Source of the DNA: Sphingobium sp. WTD-1
GTDB taxonomy: Bacteria; Pseudomonadota; Alphaproteobacteria; Sphingomonadales; Sphingomonadaceae
Reading direction: 5' to 3'
DNA length: 64,000 bases
NCBI RefSeq assembly: GCF_030128825.1
Contig: NZ_CP119127.1
Span: 2,232,001 to 2,296,000, forward strand
Under the pieces are notes generated by a model that was given only the letters and a program-made list of their open reading frames with translations, was not told the DNA's origin and searched no databases. Both the position numbers and the translations under genes were made by a program. Shown one piece after another: positions 52,737 to 59,546 of this stretch (the first letter of the stretch is position 1; the number at the start of each line of letters is the position of its first letter).

Positions 52737-53068
52737 TGGATGGCCCTCAGAGATAATCTTGCGTTGCCGCTTTCGATATCGGCGTTTCTGTACACACTAA
52801 CAGGGATGGGATGGTCGGCAAGAAGCGGTGGCGCAATGATTTGAAGATCGCGAGGCGGATCGCCGGGAAGCCGGCACCCGCGATTGTGTTCGGAGGCTGC
52901 GACTTTGTGCCAAGCTCAGTCATTCCTAGCCAGGCGGCTTGCACGAGAATGTCCGCTGTTGGGACAGGTAATCGCATCACCAAACGATCAGCTTTGGCGC
53001 CAACCAGCATCCACCCCCTCCCCACCCCTCCGCTTCCGCTCCCCCGCAATCACCGCTATAGCCCCGCC
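52737..53068. other. Gene-free stretch right of the DUF262 gene
   Basis: 332 bases with no supported gene. Open frames on both strands run through it but lack ribosome binding sites and have mixed codon use. A C-rich tract (CCACCCCCTCCCCACCCCTC at about 53011-53030) precedes the desaturase start. The promoter of the DUF262 gene should lie in the left part, which is AT-richer. It marks the return to high-GC core sequence. Confidence 0.5.
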
Positions 53069-53797
53069 ATGGTCGCTGCGATCCTCTTGTCCGCGCTGGC
53101 GATGACGCTGATCGTCGGGGTGCGCTATCTGATTGCCAGTGGCGGCTTTGCGCTGGCGACGCGGGTGCGGCAGCCGGGCCTCTATCGCGGGCAGGGGCGG
53201 CAGATATCGCGGGAGATTGGCTGGTCGCTGGCGTCCGCGGCCATCTATGGCATCCCCGCCGGTATCGTCGCCTGGGGCTGGCAGGCGCGGGGCTGGACGC
53301 GCATCTATGAGGATGTCGGCGGCTATCCGCTCTGGTATCTGCCGGTGTCGGTGCTGCTCTATCTCGCCGCGCATGACACATGGTTCTACTGGACGCACCG
53401 GTGGATGCACGCGCCCCGGCTGTTCCGCATCGCCCATGCCGTCCATCATGCGAGCCGGCCACCGACCGCCTGGGCGGCGATGAGCTTTCATCCGTGGGAG
53501 GCGCTGACCGGGGCGGTGGTGATCCCGGCGCTGGTCTTCCTGATCCCGATCCATGTCGGCGCGCTGGGCGTGGTGCTGTCGATCATGACGATCATGGGCG
53601 TGTCCAACCATATGGGGTGGGAGATGTTTCCGCGCTGGATGGTGCGCGGGCCGATCGGCCGCTGGCTGATCACCGCCAGCCATCATCAGCGGCATCATGA
53701 GCAATATCGGTGCAATTATGGCCTCTATTTTCGTGTCTGGGACCGGCTGTGCGGCACCGACCGGGGGCTGGGTGAATTCAGGGAGAAGCAGGCGTGA
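53069..53797 (+). CDS. Sterol-desaturase / fatty-acid-hydroxylase family protein
   Basis: A 242-residue membrane protein with the histidine clusters of this di-iron family: HDTWFYWTHRWMH, HAVHH and, near the end, HHQRHHEQY. Four hydrophobic helices. In related bacteria one such enzyme hydroxylates carotenoids (CrtZ-like) and others act on lipids; the sequence does not decide. The ATG at 53069 begins the first helix. Its stop overlaps the GTG of the following DUF2141 gene (GTGA). Confidence 0.8.
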   Translation: MVAAILLSALAMTLIVGVRYLIASGGFALATRVRQPGLYRGQGRQISREIGWSLASAAIYGIPAGIVAWGWQARGWTRIYEDVGGYPLWYLPVSVLLYLAAHDTWFYWTHRWMHAPRLFRIAHAVHHASRPPTAWAAMSFHPWEALTGAVVIPALVFLIPIHVGALGVVLSIMTIMGVSNHMGWEMFPRWMVRGPIGRWLITASHHQRHHEQYRCNYGLYFRVWDRLCGTDRGLGEFREKQA

Positions 53798-54231
53798 TCG
53801 GTCGGGTGGTGTTTGCAGCGGTGGCGTTGATCGGGCTGGCGGGGGCGGCGCCGGTGGACCTGGCCCAGCCGATCAGCATGACGGCCGAGGGGCTGCGATC
53901 GGCCAAGGGGCGCATCCTGATCTGCGTGGCGCGATCGGCCGATTATTTCCCCGATTGCAGCAAGGATCCGGACAAGCGCCACCTGATCGTGGCGACGACG
54001 GGCAATGCCATCCCGCTCGGCAATCTGGCGCCGGGCGACTATGCGATCGCGATCATCCATGACGAAAATGGCAATGGCAAGCTGGACACCTTTGCCGGCA
54101 TTCCGCGCGAGGGGGTGGGCTTTTCGCGCAATCCGGTGCTGCGCTTCGGCGCGCCCAGCTTCCGGTCGGCCGAGTTCGTGGTGAGCGGCGCGCCGGTGCG
54201 GCAGGCGATCCGGCTCAAATATTTCCTGTAA
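53794..54231 (+). CDS. Secreted DUF2141 protein, second copy
   Basis: A 145-residue exported protein with a short signal peptide (ending at GAAPVDLA) and the DUF2141 core: APGDYAIAIIHDENGNGKLD and the following GIPREGVGFSRNP. The DENGNGKLD loop resembles an EF-hand-like calcium loop. The GTG start overlaps the preceding hydroxylase stop (GTGA) with GGGAGAAG upstream, so translation is coupled. Function unknown; coupling with a membrane lipid hydroxylase here and with a lipid kinase at 34470 hints at an envelope role. Confidence 0.78.
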   Translation: MIGRVVFAAVALIGLAGAAPVDLAQPISMTAEGLRSAKGRILICVARSADYFPDCSKDPDKRHLIVATTGNAIPLGNLAPGDYAIAIIHDENGNGKLDTFAGIPREGVGFSRNPVLRFGAPSFRSAEFVVSGAPVRQAIRLKYFL

Positions 54232-54342
54232 GGCGGCGCGCGCGCCCCGACTTGTCCGCCAACTCTGGCAGGGGTGGGGGTGACGCCCCACATAAGGCGC
54301 TGTATGACGGCGGCGACTAACCGCATTGCAGGAGAATGAAGC

Positions 54343-55254
54343 GTGGCGACCCTGGGACTGAGCGAGGCCGACAAGGCGGCCGTGGAGGCGTTTCGCCAGG
54401 ATGTGGTGGAGCCTTCGCGCACGAGCCTGGTGATCGTCGACTTCTGGGCCGAATGGTGCGGCCCGTGCAAGCAGCTGGCGCCGGTGATCGAGAAGGTGTG
54501 CGCCGACTATGCCAGCAAGGGCGTCAAGCTGGTGAAGGTGAATGTCGATGAAAATGGCTTCATCGCCAGCCAGTTCCGCGTCCAGTCGATCCCGACCGTC
54601 TATGCCGTGTTCCAGGGCCAGCCGGTCGCGGACCTGAGCCAGGCGCGCACCGAAGGGCAGTTGAAGCAATATCTGGACCAGCTGCTGAGCCAGCTGCCGA
54701 TCGAATCGGACGAGAAGGCGCAGGCGGAAGAGATCGCGCCGCTGATCGCCATGGGCGAGGAGATGCTGGCCGGCGGCGAGGCGGAGCGCGCCCTGTCGGT
54801 GTTCCAGCAGATTGCCGACATTGCGCCCGACAATGCCGAGGTGCTGAGCGGCCTGCTGCGCGCGCTGGTGGCGCTGGGCCAGCTGGACGAGGCCGATGCG
54901 CTGCTCGCCGAACTGCCCGCCGAGATGCAGAAGGACCAGGCGATCGAGCGCGCCAAGGCGGCGCTGGCGCTGGCCCGCAATGCGAAGCCCGTGGCCGACC
55001 TGTCTGGGGTCGAGGCGCGGCTGGCGGCCGATGCCGACGATCATGAAGCACGCTTCGAGCTGGCGACCGGGCTGATGGGCAATGGCGACCGCGACGGCGC
55101 GGCCGAGCAGCTGCTGGAGATCGTGCGCCGCGACCGGGCCTGGAATGACGGCGCCGCGCGCACCCAGCTTCTGACCCTGTTCGAGGCGGTCGGGCTGGAA
55201 GATCCGTGGGTGGCGGCGCAGCGCCGCAAGCTGTCGCAGATCCTCTTCTCCTGA
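54343..55254 (+). CDS. cnoX: Thioredoxin-TPR co-chaperone (CnoX/YbbN)
   Basis: A 303-residue protein: thioredoxin domain at 1-115 with WCGPC at 38-42, then tetratricopeptide-like helices to the end. CnoX holds unfolded or oxidised proteins and passes them to GroEL. Unlike E. coli CnoX, which lacks a functional CxxC, this one retains both cysteines and may have redox activity, as in Caulobacter. The start is GTG at 54343 behind AGGAG. It heads a cluster with the Lon-domain and Trm112-like genes. Confidence 0.88.
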   Translation: MATLGLSEADKAAVEAFRQDVVEPSRTSLVIVDFWAEWCGPCKQLAPVIEKVCADYASKGVKLVKVNVDENGFIASQFRVQSIPTVYAVFQGQPVADLSQARTEGQLKQYLDQLLSQLPIESDEKAQAEEIAPLIAMGEEMLAGGEAERALSVFQQIADIAPDNAEVLSGLLRALVALGQLDEADALLAELPAEMQKDQAIERAKAALALARNAKPVADLSGVEARLAADADDHEARFELATGLMGNGDRDGAAEQLLEIVRRDRAWNDGAARTQLLTLFEAVGLEDPWVAAQRRKLSQILFS

Positions 55255-55268
55255 GGATCGGTGAGCCG

Positions 55269-55880
55269 GTGAACCGCGCGCGCATCTCGATCTTTCCCTT
55301 GTCCGGCGCGCTGCTGCTGCCGGGCATGGAGCTGCCGCTGCATATCTTCGAGCCGCGTTATCGCGCGCTGGTGCAGGATGCGTCCGCGCGCGACCGGCGC
55401 ATCGGCATGATCCAGCCGCGCAGCGAGGGGCCGAAGCCGCCGCTGTTCGATGTCGGCTGCCTGGGCCGGATCAGCCATATCGAGGCGCTGGACGATGGCC
55501 GGTTCAACATCATCCTGACCGGGCTGGCCCGGTTCCGGCTGGTGCGCGAGCTGGAGGTGTCGACCCTGTTCCGCCAGATCGAGGCGGAGGTCGAGCAGGC
55601 GCCGGAGGACGAGGTGCTGCATCTGGTCGAGCGGGCGGCGCTGGAGCAGGAATCGCGGCGCTTCGCCGATGCGCTGGGCTATGCGGTCGACTGGACGGCG
55701 GTGTCGCGGCTGGACGACATGGCGCTGGTCAACGGCATCGCCCAGATCGCGCCGTTCGACCCGGCGGCCAAGCAGACCTTGCTGGAGGCGGACACGCTGA
55801 GCGAGCGGGCCGACCGGATCATCCAGCTGATGCAGATCGTCGGCCGCGCCGAGCGCGACGGCGGCGCGACGATGCAGTGA
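55269..55880 (+). CDS. Lon substrate-binding-domain protein
   Basis: A 203-residue protein consisting of only the N-terminal (LAN/PUA-like) domain of Lon protease: ISIFPLSGALLLPGMELPLHIFE, RYRALV, IGMIQPR, DDGRFNIILTGLARFRLVRE. The ATPase and protease domains are absent, as in the stand-alone family. The start is GTG at 55269, 14 bases after the cnoX stop. It may be an adaptor for substrate recognition; its place next to cnoX supports a proteostasis role. Function not established. Confidence 0.82.
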   Translation: MNRARISIFPLSGALLLPGMELPLHIFEPRYRALVQDASARDRRIGMIQPRSEGPKPPLFDVGCLGRISHIEALDDGRFNIILTGLARFRLVRELEVSTLFRQIEAEVEQAPEDEVLHLVERAALEQESRRFADALGYAVDWTAVSRLDDMALVNGIAQIAPFDPAAKQTLLEADTLSERADRIIQLMQIVGRAERDGGATMQ

Positions 55881-55887
55881 ACGGGCA

Positions 55888-56085
55888 ATGAGCGAGATTA
55901 TGAGCGAAGAGACGGCCCCGATCGATCCCTGGCTGCTGGCCAAGCTGGTCTGCCCGGCGACGCGCACGCCGCTGCGCTGGGACGGCGCGCGCCAGGCATT
56001 GGTGTCGGACGCGGCGGGCCTCGCCTATCCGGTGCGCCATGGCGTGCCCGTGCTGGTCGCGCGGGAAGCGGTGTCGTTGGGCTGA
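55888..56085 (+). CDS. Trm112-family (UPF0434/YcaR-like) protein
   Basis: A 65-residue protein of the Trm112/YcaR type, with LLAKLVCPATRTPLRW, a middle strand, GLAYPVRHGVPVLV. The usual CPxCK zinc knuckle is reduced to a single cysteine. Bacterial members are thought to stabilise or assist methyltransferases; the partner is unknown. It lies 7 bases after the preceding stop, in the same transcript. MSEETAP at 55900 is an alternative start. Confidence 0.8.
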   Translation: MSEIMSEETAPIDPWLLAKLVCPATRTPLRWDGARQALVSDAAGLAYPVRHGVPVLVAREAVSLG

Positions 56086-56113
56086 TATCATGGCGCTCTA
56101 CGTTTTTGTTGTC

Positions 56114-56182
56114 GCATCATTTTAAGCGCAAACCCGAGCCGGAGGCACGCGGCTCCGGCCCGCCCACTTTTGCGCATGATGC
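56114..56182. repeat. Three-stem nested hairpin between convergent genes
   Basis: Nested dyads share one axis: GCATCAT/ATGATGC (outer), GCGCAAA/TTTGCGC (middle) and CCGGAG/CTCCGG (inner). The 69-bp element fills the space between the Trm112-like gene and the lipoprotein gene that converges on it, so it may end transcription from both sides. Confidence 0.5.
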
Positions 56183-56183
56183 G

Positions 56184-56588
56184 CTAAAAGCCCAGCGCGC
56201 GCATATGCTCCCGCTCGGCGCCTTCATCCATGGGAAAGAGCGCAACATGATGCACTTTGGTGACCAATAGTCGCTGTCCTGCAATCCTGCCGGATAGCGA
56301 GGCCCGGATGATGCCTGCTTCGGTCCATTCGCGTCTGATCGGCGCTTCCAGGGCATGTCCCGCTTCGTCGGACCTCCAGTCCAGCGGGATGCCGCGGTGT
56401 CGGCATTTTTCCGTAACCAGAATGAAGCCGTGGTCAAAAGTGCCGATGATGATGCCGGACCAACGCACATCGGTCCCGTTCCAGCTTGCGAGATGTTTCG
56501 GCATTTCGCAGAGATCGGAGGGCGCTGGAACGGGCGCGGCACATGACGCCATCATTGTCGCGATCAGCAGGGCAATGTATTTCTTCAC
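56184..56588 (-). CDS. Small lipoprotein of unknown function
   Basis: A 134-residue protein from GTG at 56588: KKYIALLIATMMASCAAPV has a signal sequence with lipobox MASC (Cys at 16). The mature part contains CEMPKHLASWNGTDVRWSG and GHALEAPIRREWTE and has the size of a small periplasmic domain. No clear ribosome binding site is visible. The reading frame continues 70 codons upstream into the RidA gene without coding signal there. Function unknown. Confidence 0.55.
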   Translation of the reverse strand: MKKYIALLIATMMASCAAPVPAPSDLCEMPKHLASWNGTDVRWSGIIIGTFDHGFILVTEKCRHRGIPLDWRSDEAGHALEAPIRREWTEAGIIRASLSGRIAGQRLLVTKVHHVALFPMDEGAEREHMRALGF

Positions 56589-56635
56589 CGCGATTGCATA
56601 GGCGTGGCCGAAAGGCGCGCAAAGCGCCCCTCGCC

Positions 56636-57064
56636 CTATTTGAACGACGCCAGGCATTCCACTTCGAGCGGGGCGCCGAGCGCCAGGCCATCGGCGCCGA
56701 AGGCGCTGCGGGTGGGCAGGCGCTTGCCTTCGAAATAGCTGACATAGATGCTGTTGAAGCGCGGCCAGTCGGCCATGTCGTCCAGCATCACCGTGCATTT
56801 GACGACATGGCCGAAGTCGAGGCCATTATCCTTCAAGATCTTGCCGATCGAATCCATCGCGTTCTTCACTGCCGCGTCGAACCCTTCCTTGTGCGGGTCC
56901 ATGCCGTCGGGCACCTGGCCGATCTGGCCCGACATGTAGAGCATGTCGCCGACCCGGATCGCCGGCGAGAAGGGCAGCTTGGCCGGCAGCGGCTTCTGCG
57001 CGCCGGCGGGGGCGGCGATCATGAGGCTGGCCAGAAGGGCGGGGGCGAGCAGCTTTTTCATCAT
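56636..57064 (-). CDS. Exported RidA/YjgF-family protein
   Basis: A 142-residue protein. Residues 1-22 (MMKKLLAPALLASLMIAAPA, cleaved at AGA) are a signal peptide, unusual for this normally cytoplasmic family. The mature part has the RidA core: GDMLYMSGQIG, VKCTVMLDDMADWPRFNSIY, PTRSAFGADGLALGAPLEVE, including the arginine in PTRSA needed for imine deamination in active RidA proteins. RidA hydrolyses reactive enamines and imines made by PLP enzymes. It lies 16 bases after the class V PLP enzyme, in the same operon. Confidence 0.85.
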   Translation of the reverse strand: MMKKLLAPALLASLMIAAPAGAQKPLPAKLPFSPAIRVGDMLYMSGQIGQVPDGMDPHKEGFDAAVKNAMDSIGKILKDNGLDFGHVVKCTVMLDDMADWPRFNSIYVSYFEGKRLPTRSAFGADGLALGAPLEVECLASFK

Positions 57065-57080
57065 AGGGCTCCGAAAAGGA

Positions 57081-58340
57081 TCAGACGCGGGGCAGGGCGG
57101 CGATCAGCCGTTCGACATCCTTGTCATCGTTGAACACCGATGGCGAGATGCGGAAATAATTGTCGTGGACGGACAGGCGGACCTGCGCTCGCGCCAGCGG
57201 GTCGGTGAGCAGGCCCTTCGCATTGGGCAGGACGCAGCTCAAGAGCGGGCTGGTCGTGCCCGGCGGGGTGATGAGGCGATAGCCCTTGCGCGGCAGTTCG
57301 TCGCGCAACTGGCCGATCAATTGCTGGGCATGGGCCTGGATCGCCGGCACGGTGAGGGTCGAGATGTAGCTGATCGAATGATCGAGCATGGCGCTGATCG
57401 CCTGGGCATAGGTGCCGGTGCCGAAATGGCCGAGTGCGCCGGGGCGGGCGACATAGCTGGTCGGCGCATCGCCGGGCGGATCGAGCGGGAAGACATGGGT
57501 CTGCGGCGGCGAGAGGCCGATGCCGGGCGGCGCACCGGGCGCGGCAAAACCATAATAGCCATATTCGGTCCGGGGCAGCGGGTCCGCGATGCCGCGCCGG
57601 ACATAGAGGAAGCCCAGGCCAAAATCGCCCATCAGCCATTTATAGGTGGCGCAGGCGGCGAAATCGACGCCGCTGTCATGCAGGTCGATTGGCACCGCCC
57701 CGGCGGCATGGATGATGTCGGCATAGACGAGCGCGCCGACCTTGTGCGCCATCGCGCTGATCGCCTTCAGGTCATGCTGGAAGCCATTATAGGTGGAGAC
57801 GGCCGAGACGCTGACCAGCTTCGTCCCCGGCGTGATGGCGCGGGCCATGTCCTCGGGTGCGATGCGGCCCTCGCGCGCCTGCACCCAGGCGACGTCGACG
57901 CCCTGTTTCGCCATTTCCTGATACATGGGGAAGGCGGCGTAGAAATGGAGCGTGTCGGTGACGATGCGGCCGCCATCCTGGGGAAAGCCGAGTGCGCGCA
58001 GCACCGCCTGCTCGCCCATGGTGGTGGACTGGACCCAGGTGATCTCGTCCGCATCGGCGCCCATCAGCGCGGCGAATTTCGCGATCAACGCGGCGCGGTC
58101 GACCGGCTTGCGCGCGGTCGCGACGGGATCGAGCGTGCGGCCGGCGAGATAGGCGTCGGCGGCGGCCCTGGCGCCCAGGCTCACCGGATGGGTGGAGGCG
58201 CTGTCGAGATAGGCGGCCGGGGTGGCGGCGAAGCTGGCCTTGTCGGGCGGCGATGCCGGTGCGGCGACGGCGCGGACGGCCTGTGCCGCCAGCGGCACGG
58301 CAAGCGCTGCGCCCAGCGCCTGGCGCCGGCTGAGACTCAT
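57081..58340 (-). CDS. Tat-exported class V PLP-dependent enzyme
   Basis: A 419-residue protein of the class V aminotransferase fold (isopenicillin N epimerase/cysteine desulfurase group). The N terminus LSRRQALGAALAVPLAAQ, with Arg5-Arg6, is a twin-arginine signal, apt for a protein that folds around its cofactor before export. Asp208 (VYADIIHAAG) and Lys234 (TYKWLMG) are the PLP residues. Its ATG overlaps the stop of the upstream PLP gene (ATGA). PvdN of fluorescent Pseudomonas, a periplasmic PLP enzyme acting on pyoverdine, is of the same general type. Substrate unknown. Confidence 0.8.
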   Translation of the reverse strand: MSLSRRQALGAALAVPLAAQAVRAVAAPASPPDKASFAATPAAYLDSASTHPVSLGARAAADAYLAGRTLDPVATARKPVDRAALIAKFAALMGADADEITWVQSTTMGEQAVLRALGFPQDGGRIVTDTLHFYAAFPMYQEMAKQGVDVAWVQAREGRIAPEDMARAITPGTKLVSVSAVSTYNGFQHDLKAISAMAHKVGALVYADIIHAAGAVPIDLHDSGVDFAACATYKWLMGDFGLGFLYVRRGIADPLPRTEYGYYGFAAPGAPPGIGLSPPQTHVFPLDPPGDAPTSYVARPGALGHFGTGTYAQAISAMLDHSISYISTLTVPAIQAHAQQLIGQLRDELPRKGYRLITPPGTTSPLLSCVLPNAKGLLTDPLARAQVRLSVHDNYFRISPSVFNDDKDVERLIAALPRV

Positions 58341-59473
58341 GCCATGATCCGGGCGAGGGCAGTCTTGAACGCCTGCATCTCCGCCGGCGTGCCGAAGGAG
58401 ACACGGACCCAGTCGTCCATATGCTTGCGCGGGCCGCCGATGAAGATCTTTTCCTTCGCCAGCGCGGCGGTGATGTCGGCGCCGGGGCGGCCGACATGGA
58501 TCATCGCGAAGCTGGTCTGCGAAGGGAGATATTTGAGGCCGCGCGCGTCGAGCCAGGCGAAGAGATCGTCGCGCACCGCCTTGTTATAGGCCTTGCGCTG
58601 GGGCAGCAGCGTGGGATCGAGCAGGCTGGCCTCGGCCGCGACCACGGCGGGCATCGGCGTGATGTTGACGCCATAGTCGGCCATGCCGTCGAGCAGATCC
58701 TTGCGCCCGGCGATCAGGCCGCAGCGCAGGCCGGCAAGGCCGTAGATTTTCGAGAAGGTGCGGGTGACGAGGATGTCCGCGCCCTTCGCCACCAGGTCGA
58801 GGCAGCTCTGCGCGTCGCTATAATGGATATAGGCCTCGTCGACGAGCAGCACGGAGCCGGCCGGCTTGTTGGCGAGCAGCCATTCGATGTCGGCGCGCGG
58901 GATCGGCAGGCCGGTCGGGTTGTTGGGATTGCAGAGATAATAGACGCCGGCGTCCGGCGCGGCGGCGAGCAGCTTGCGGACATCGGCGGTGAAGTCGCCG
59001 TCCAGCGGCAGGGCGACGGCGCGGGTGACCGGCTGGTTGCCCTTGCCCAGGAACCCCTGGTCGAAGGTCGGCTCGAAATAGGCGATCGGGCGGGTCTTGG
59101 ACGAGTAGGTCAGTGCGACCGAGCGCAATGGCATGAAGGAGCCGGGATGGACCTGAACCTGGTCGGGCGACAGGCCGTTCTGGCGCGCGAACAGGTTTTC
59201 CAGCTTCGAGGCGAAGGCCATGCCATAGCGGCCGGCGAGCGGATCGAGCCCGGACAGTGCCTGCAGCGCGGCGGGCGCGGGGCCGAGCGGATTTTCGTTG
59301 CTGTTGATGAAGATGCCGTCGGTGAGGGTGGCGACCATCGCTTTGGGATCATCGCTCATCGCCACCTTGCGATCGCGCTGGGTGAGGGCGGGCGCCGCAC
59401 CGGCTATTGCCGCCGCGCCCATGGCGCCGCGCATCAGCATGCGGCGGCTGAGAGTGTCCGGACGGTCGGTCAT
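58337..59473 (-). CDS. Tat-exported aminotransferase, HisC-like (class I/II)
   Basis: A 378-residue PLP enzyme of the histidinol-phosphate aminotransferase type. The N terminus has a twin-arginine motif (SRRMLMRG, Arg10-Arg11) followed by a hydrophobic run, indicating export in folded state. NPNNPTG at 182-188, DEAY at 212-215 and Lys242 in FSKIYGLAGLR are the cofactor and catalytic residues. HisC itself is cytoplasmic, so this is a periplasmic relative with a different substrate. It is coupled by ATGA to the class V enzyme and separated from the TonB receptor gene by a terminator. Confidence 0.82.
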   Translation of the reverse strand: MTDRPDTLSRRMLMRGAMGAAAIAGAAPALTQRDRKVAMSDDPKAMVATLTDGIFINSNENPLGPAPAALQALSGLDPLAGRYGMAFASKLENLFARQNGLSPDQVQVHPGSFMPLRSVALTYSSKTRPIAYFEPTFDQGFLGKGNQPVTRAVALPLDGDFTADVRKLLAAAPDAGVYYLCNPNNPTGLPIPRADIEWLLANKPAGSVLLVDEAYIHYSDAQSCLDLVAKGADILVTRTFSKIYGLAGLRCGLIAGRKDLLDGMADYGVNITPMPAVVAAEASLLDPTLLPQRKAYNKAVRDDLFAWLDARGLKYLPSQTSFAMIHVGRPGADITAALAKEKIFIGGPRKHMDDWVRVSFGTPAEMQAFKTALARIMA

Positions 59474-59497
59474 GCTGGCTGCTTCCCCCGAAGATCA

Positions 59498-59533
59498 CAA
59501 AAAAAAGGGCCGGTCCTTGGCGGACCGGCCCTT
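59498..59533 (-). terminator. Rho-independent terminator after the TonB receptor gene
   Basis: Read on the minus strand, AAGGGCCGGTCC pairs perfectly with GGACCGGCCCTT around a 5-base loop, followed by a run of at least eight T. It begins 14 bases after the receptor stop at 59547 and sits just upstream of the HisC-like start, so it separates the two transcripts or attenuates read-through. Confidence 0.9.
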
Positions 59534-59546
59534 CATTTTTACGCGC

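Noticed and set aside
52747..53049. 100-codon minus-strand frame and overlapping plus-strand frame before the desaturase
   Set aside because: No ribosome binding site and no recognisable motif on either strand; treated as non-coding.
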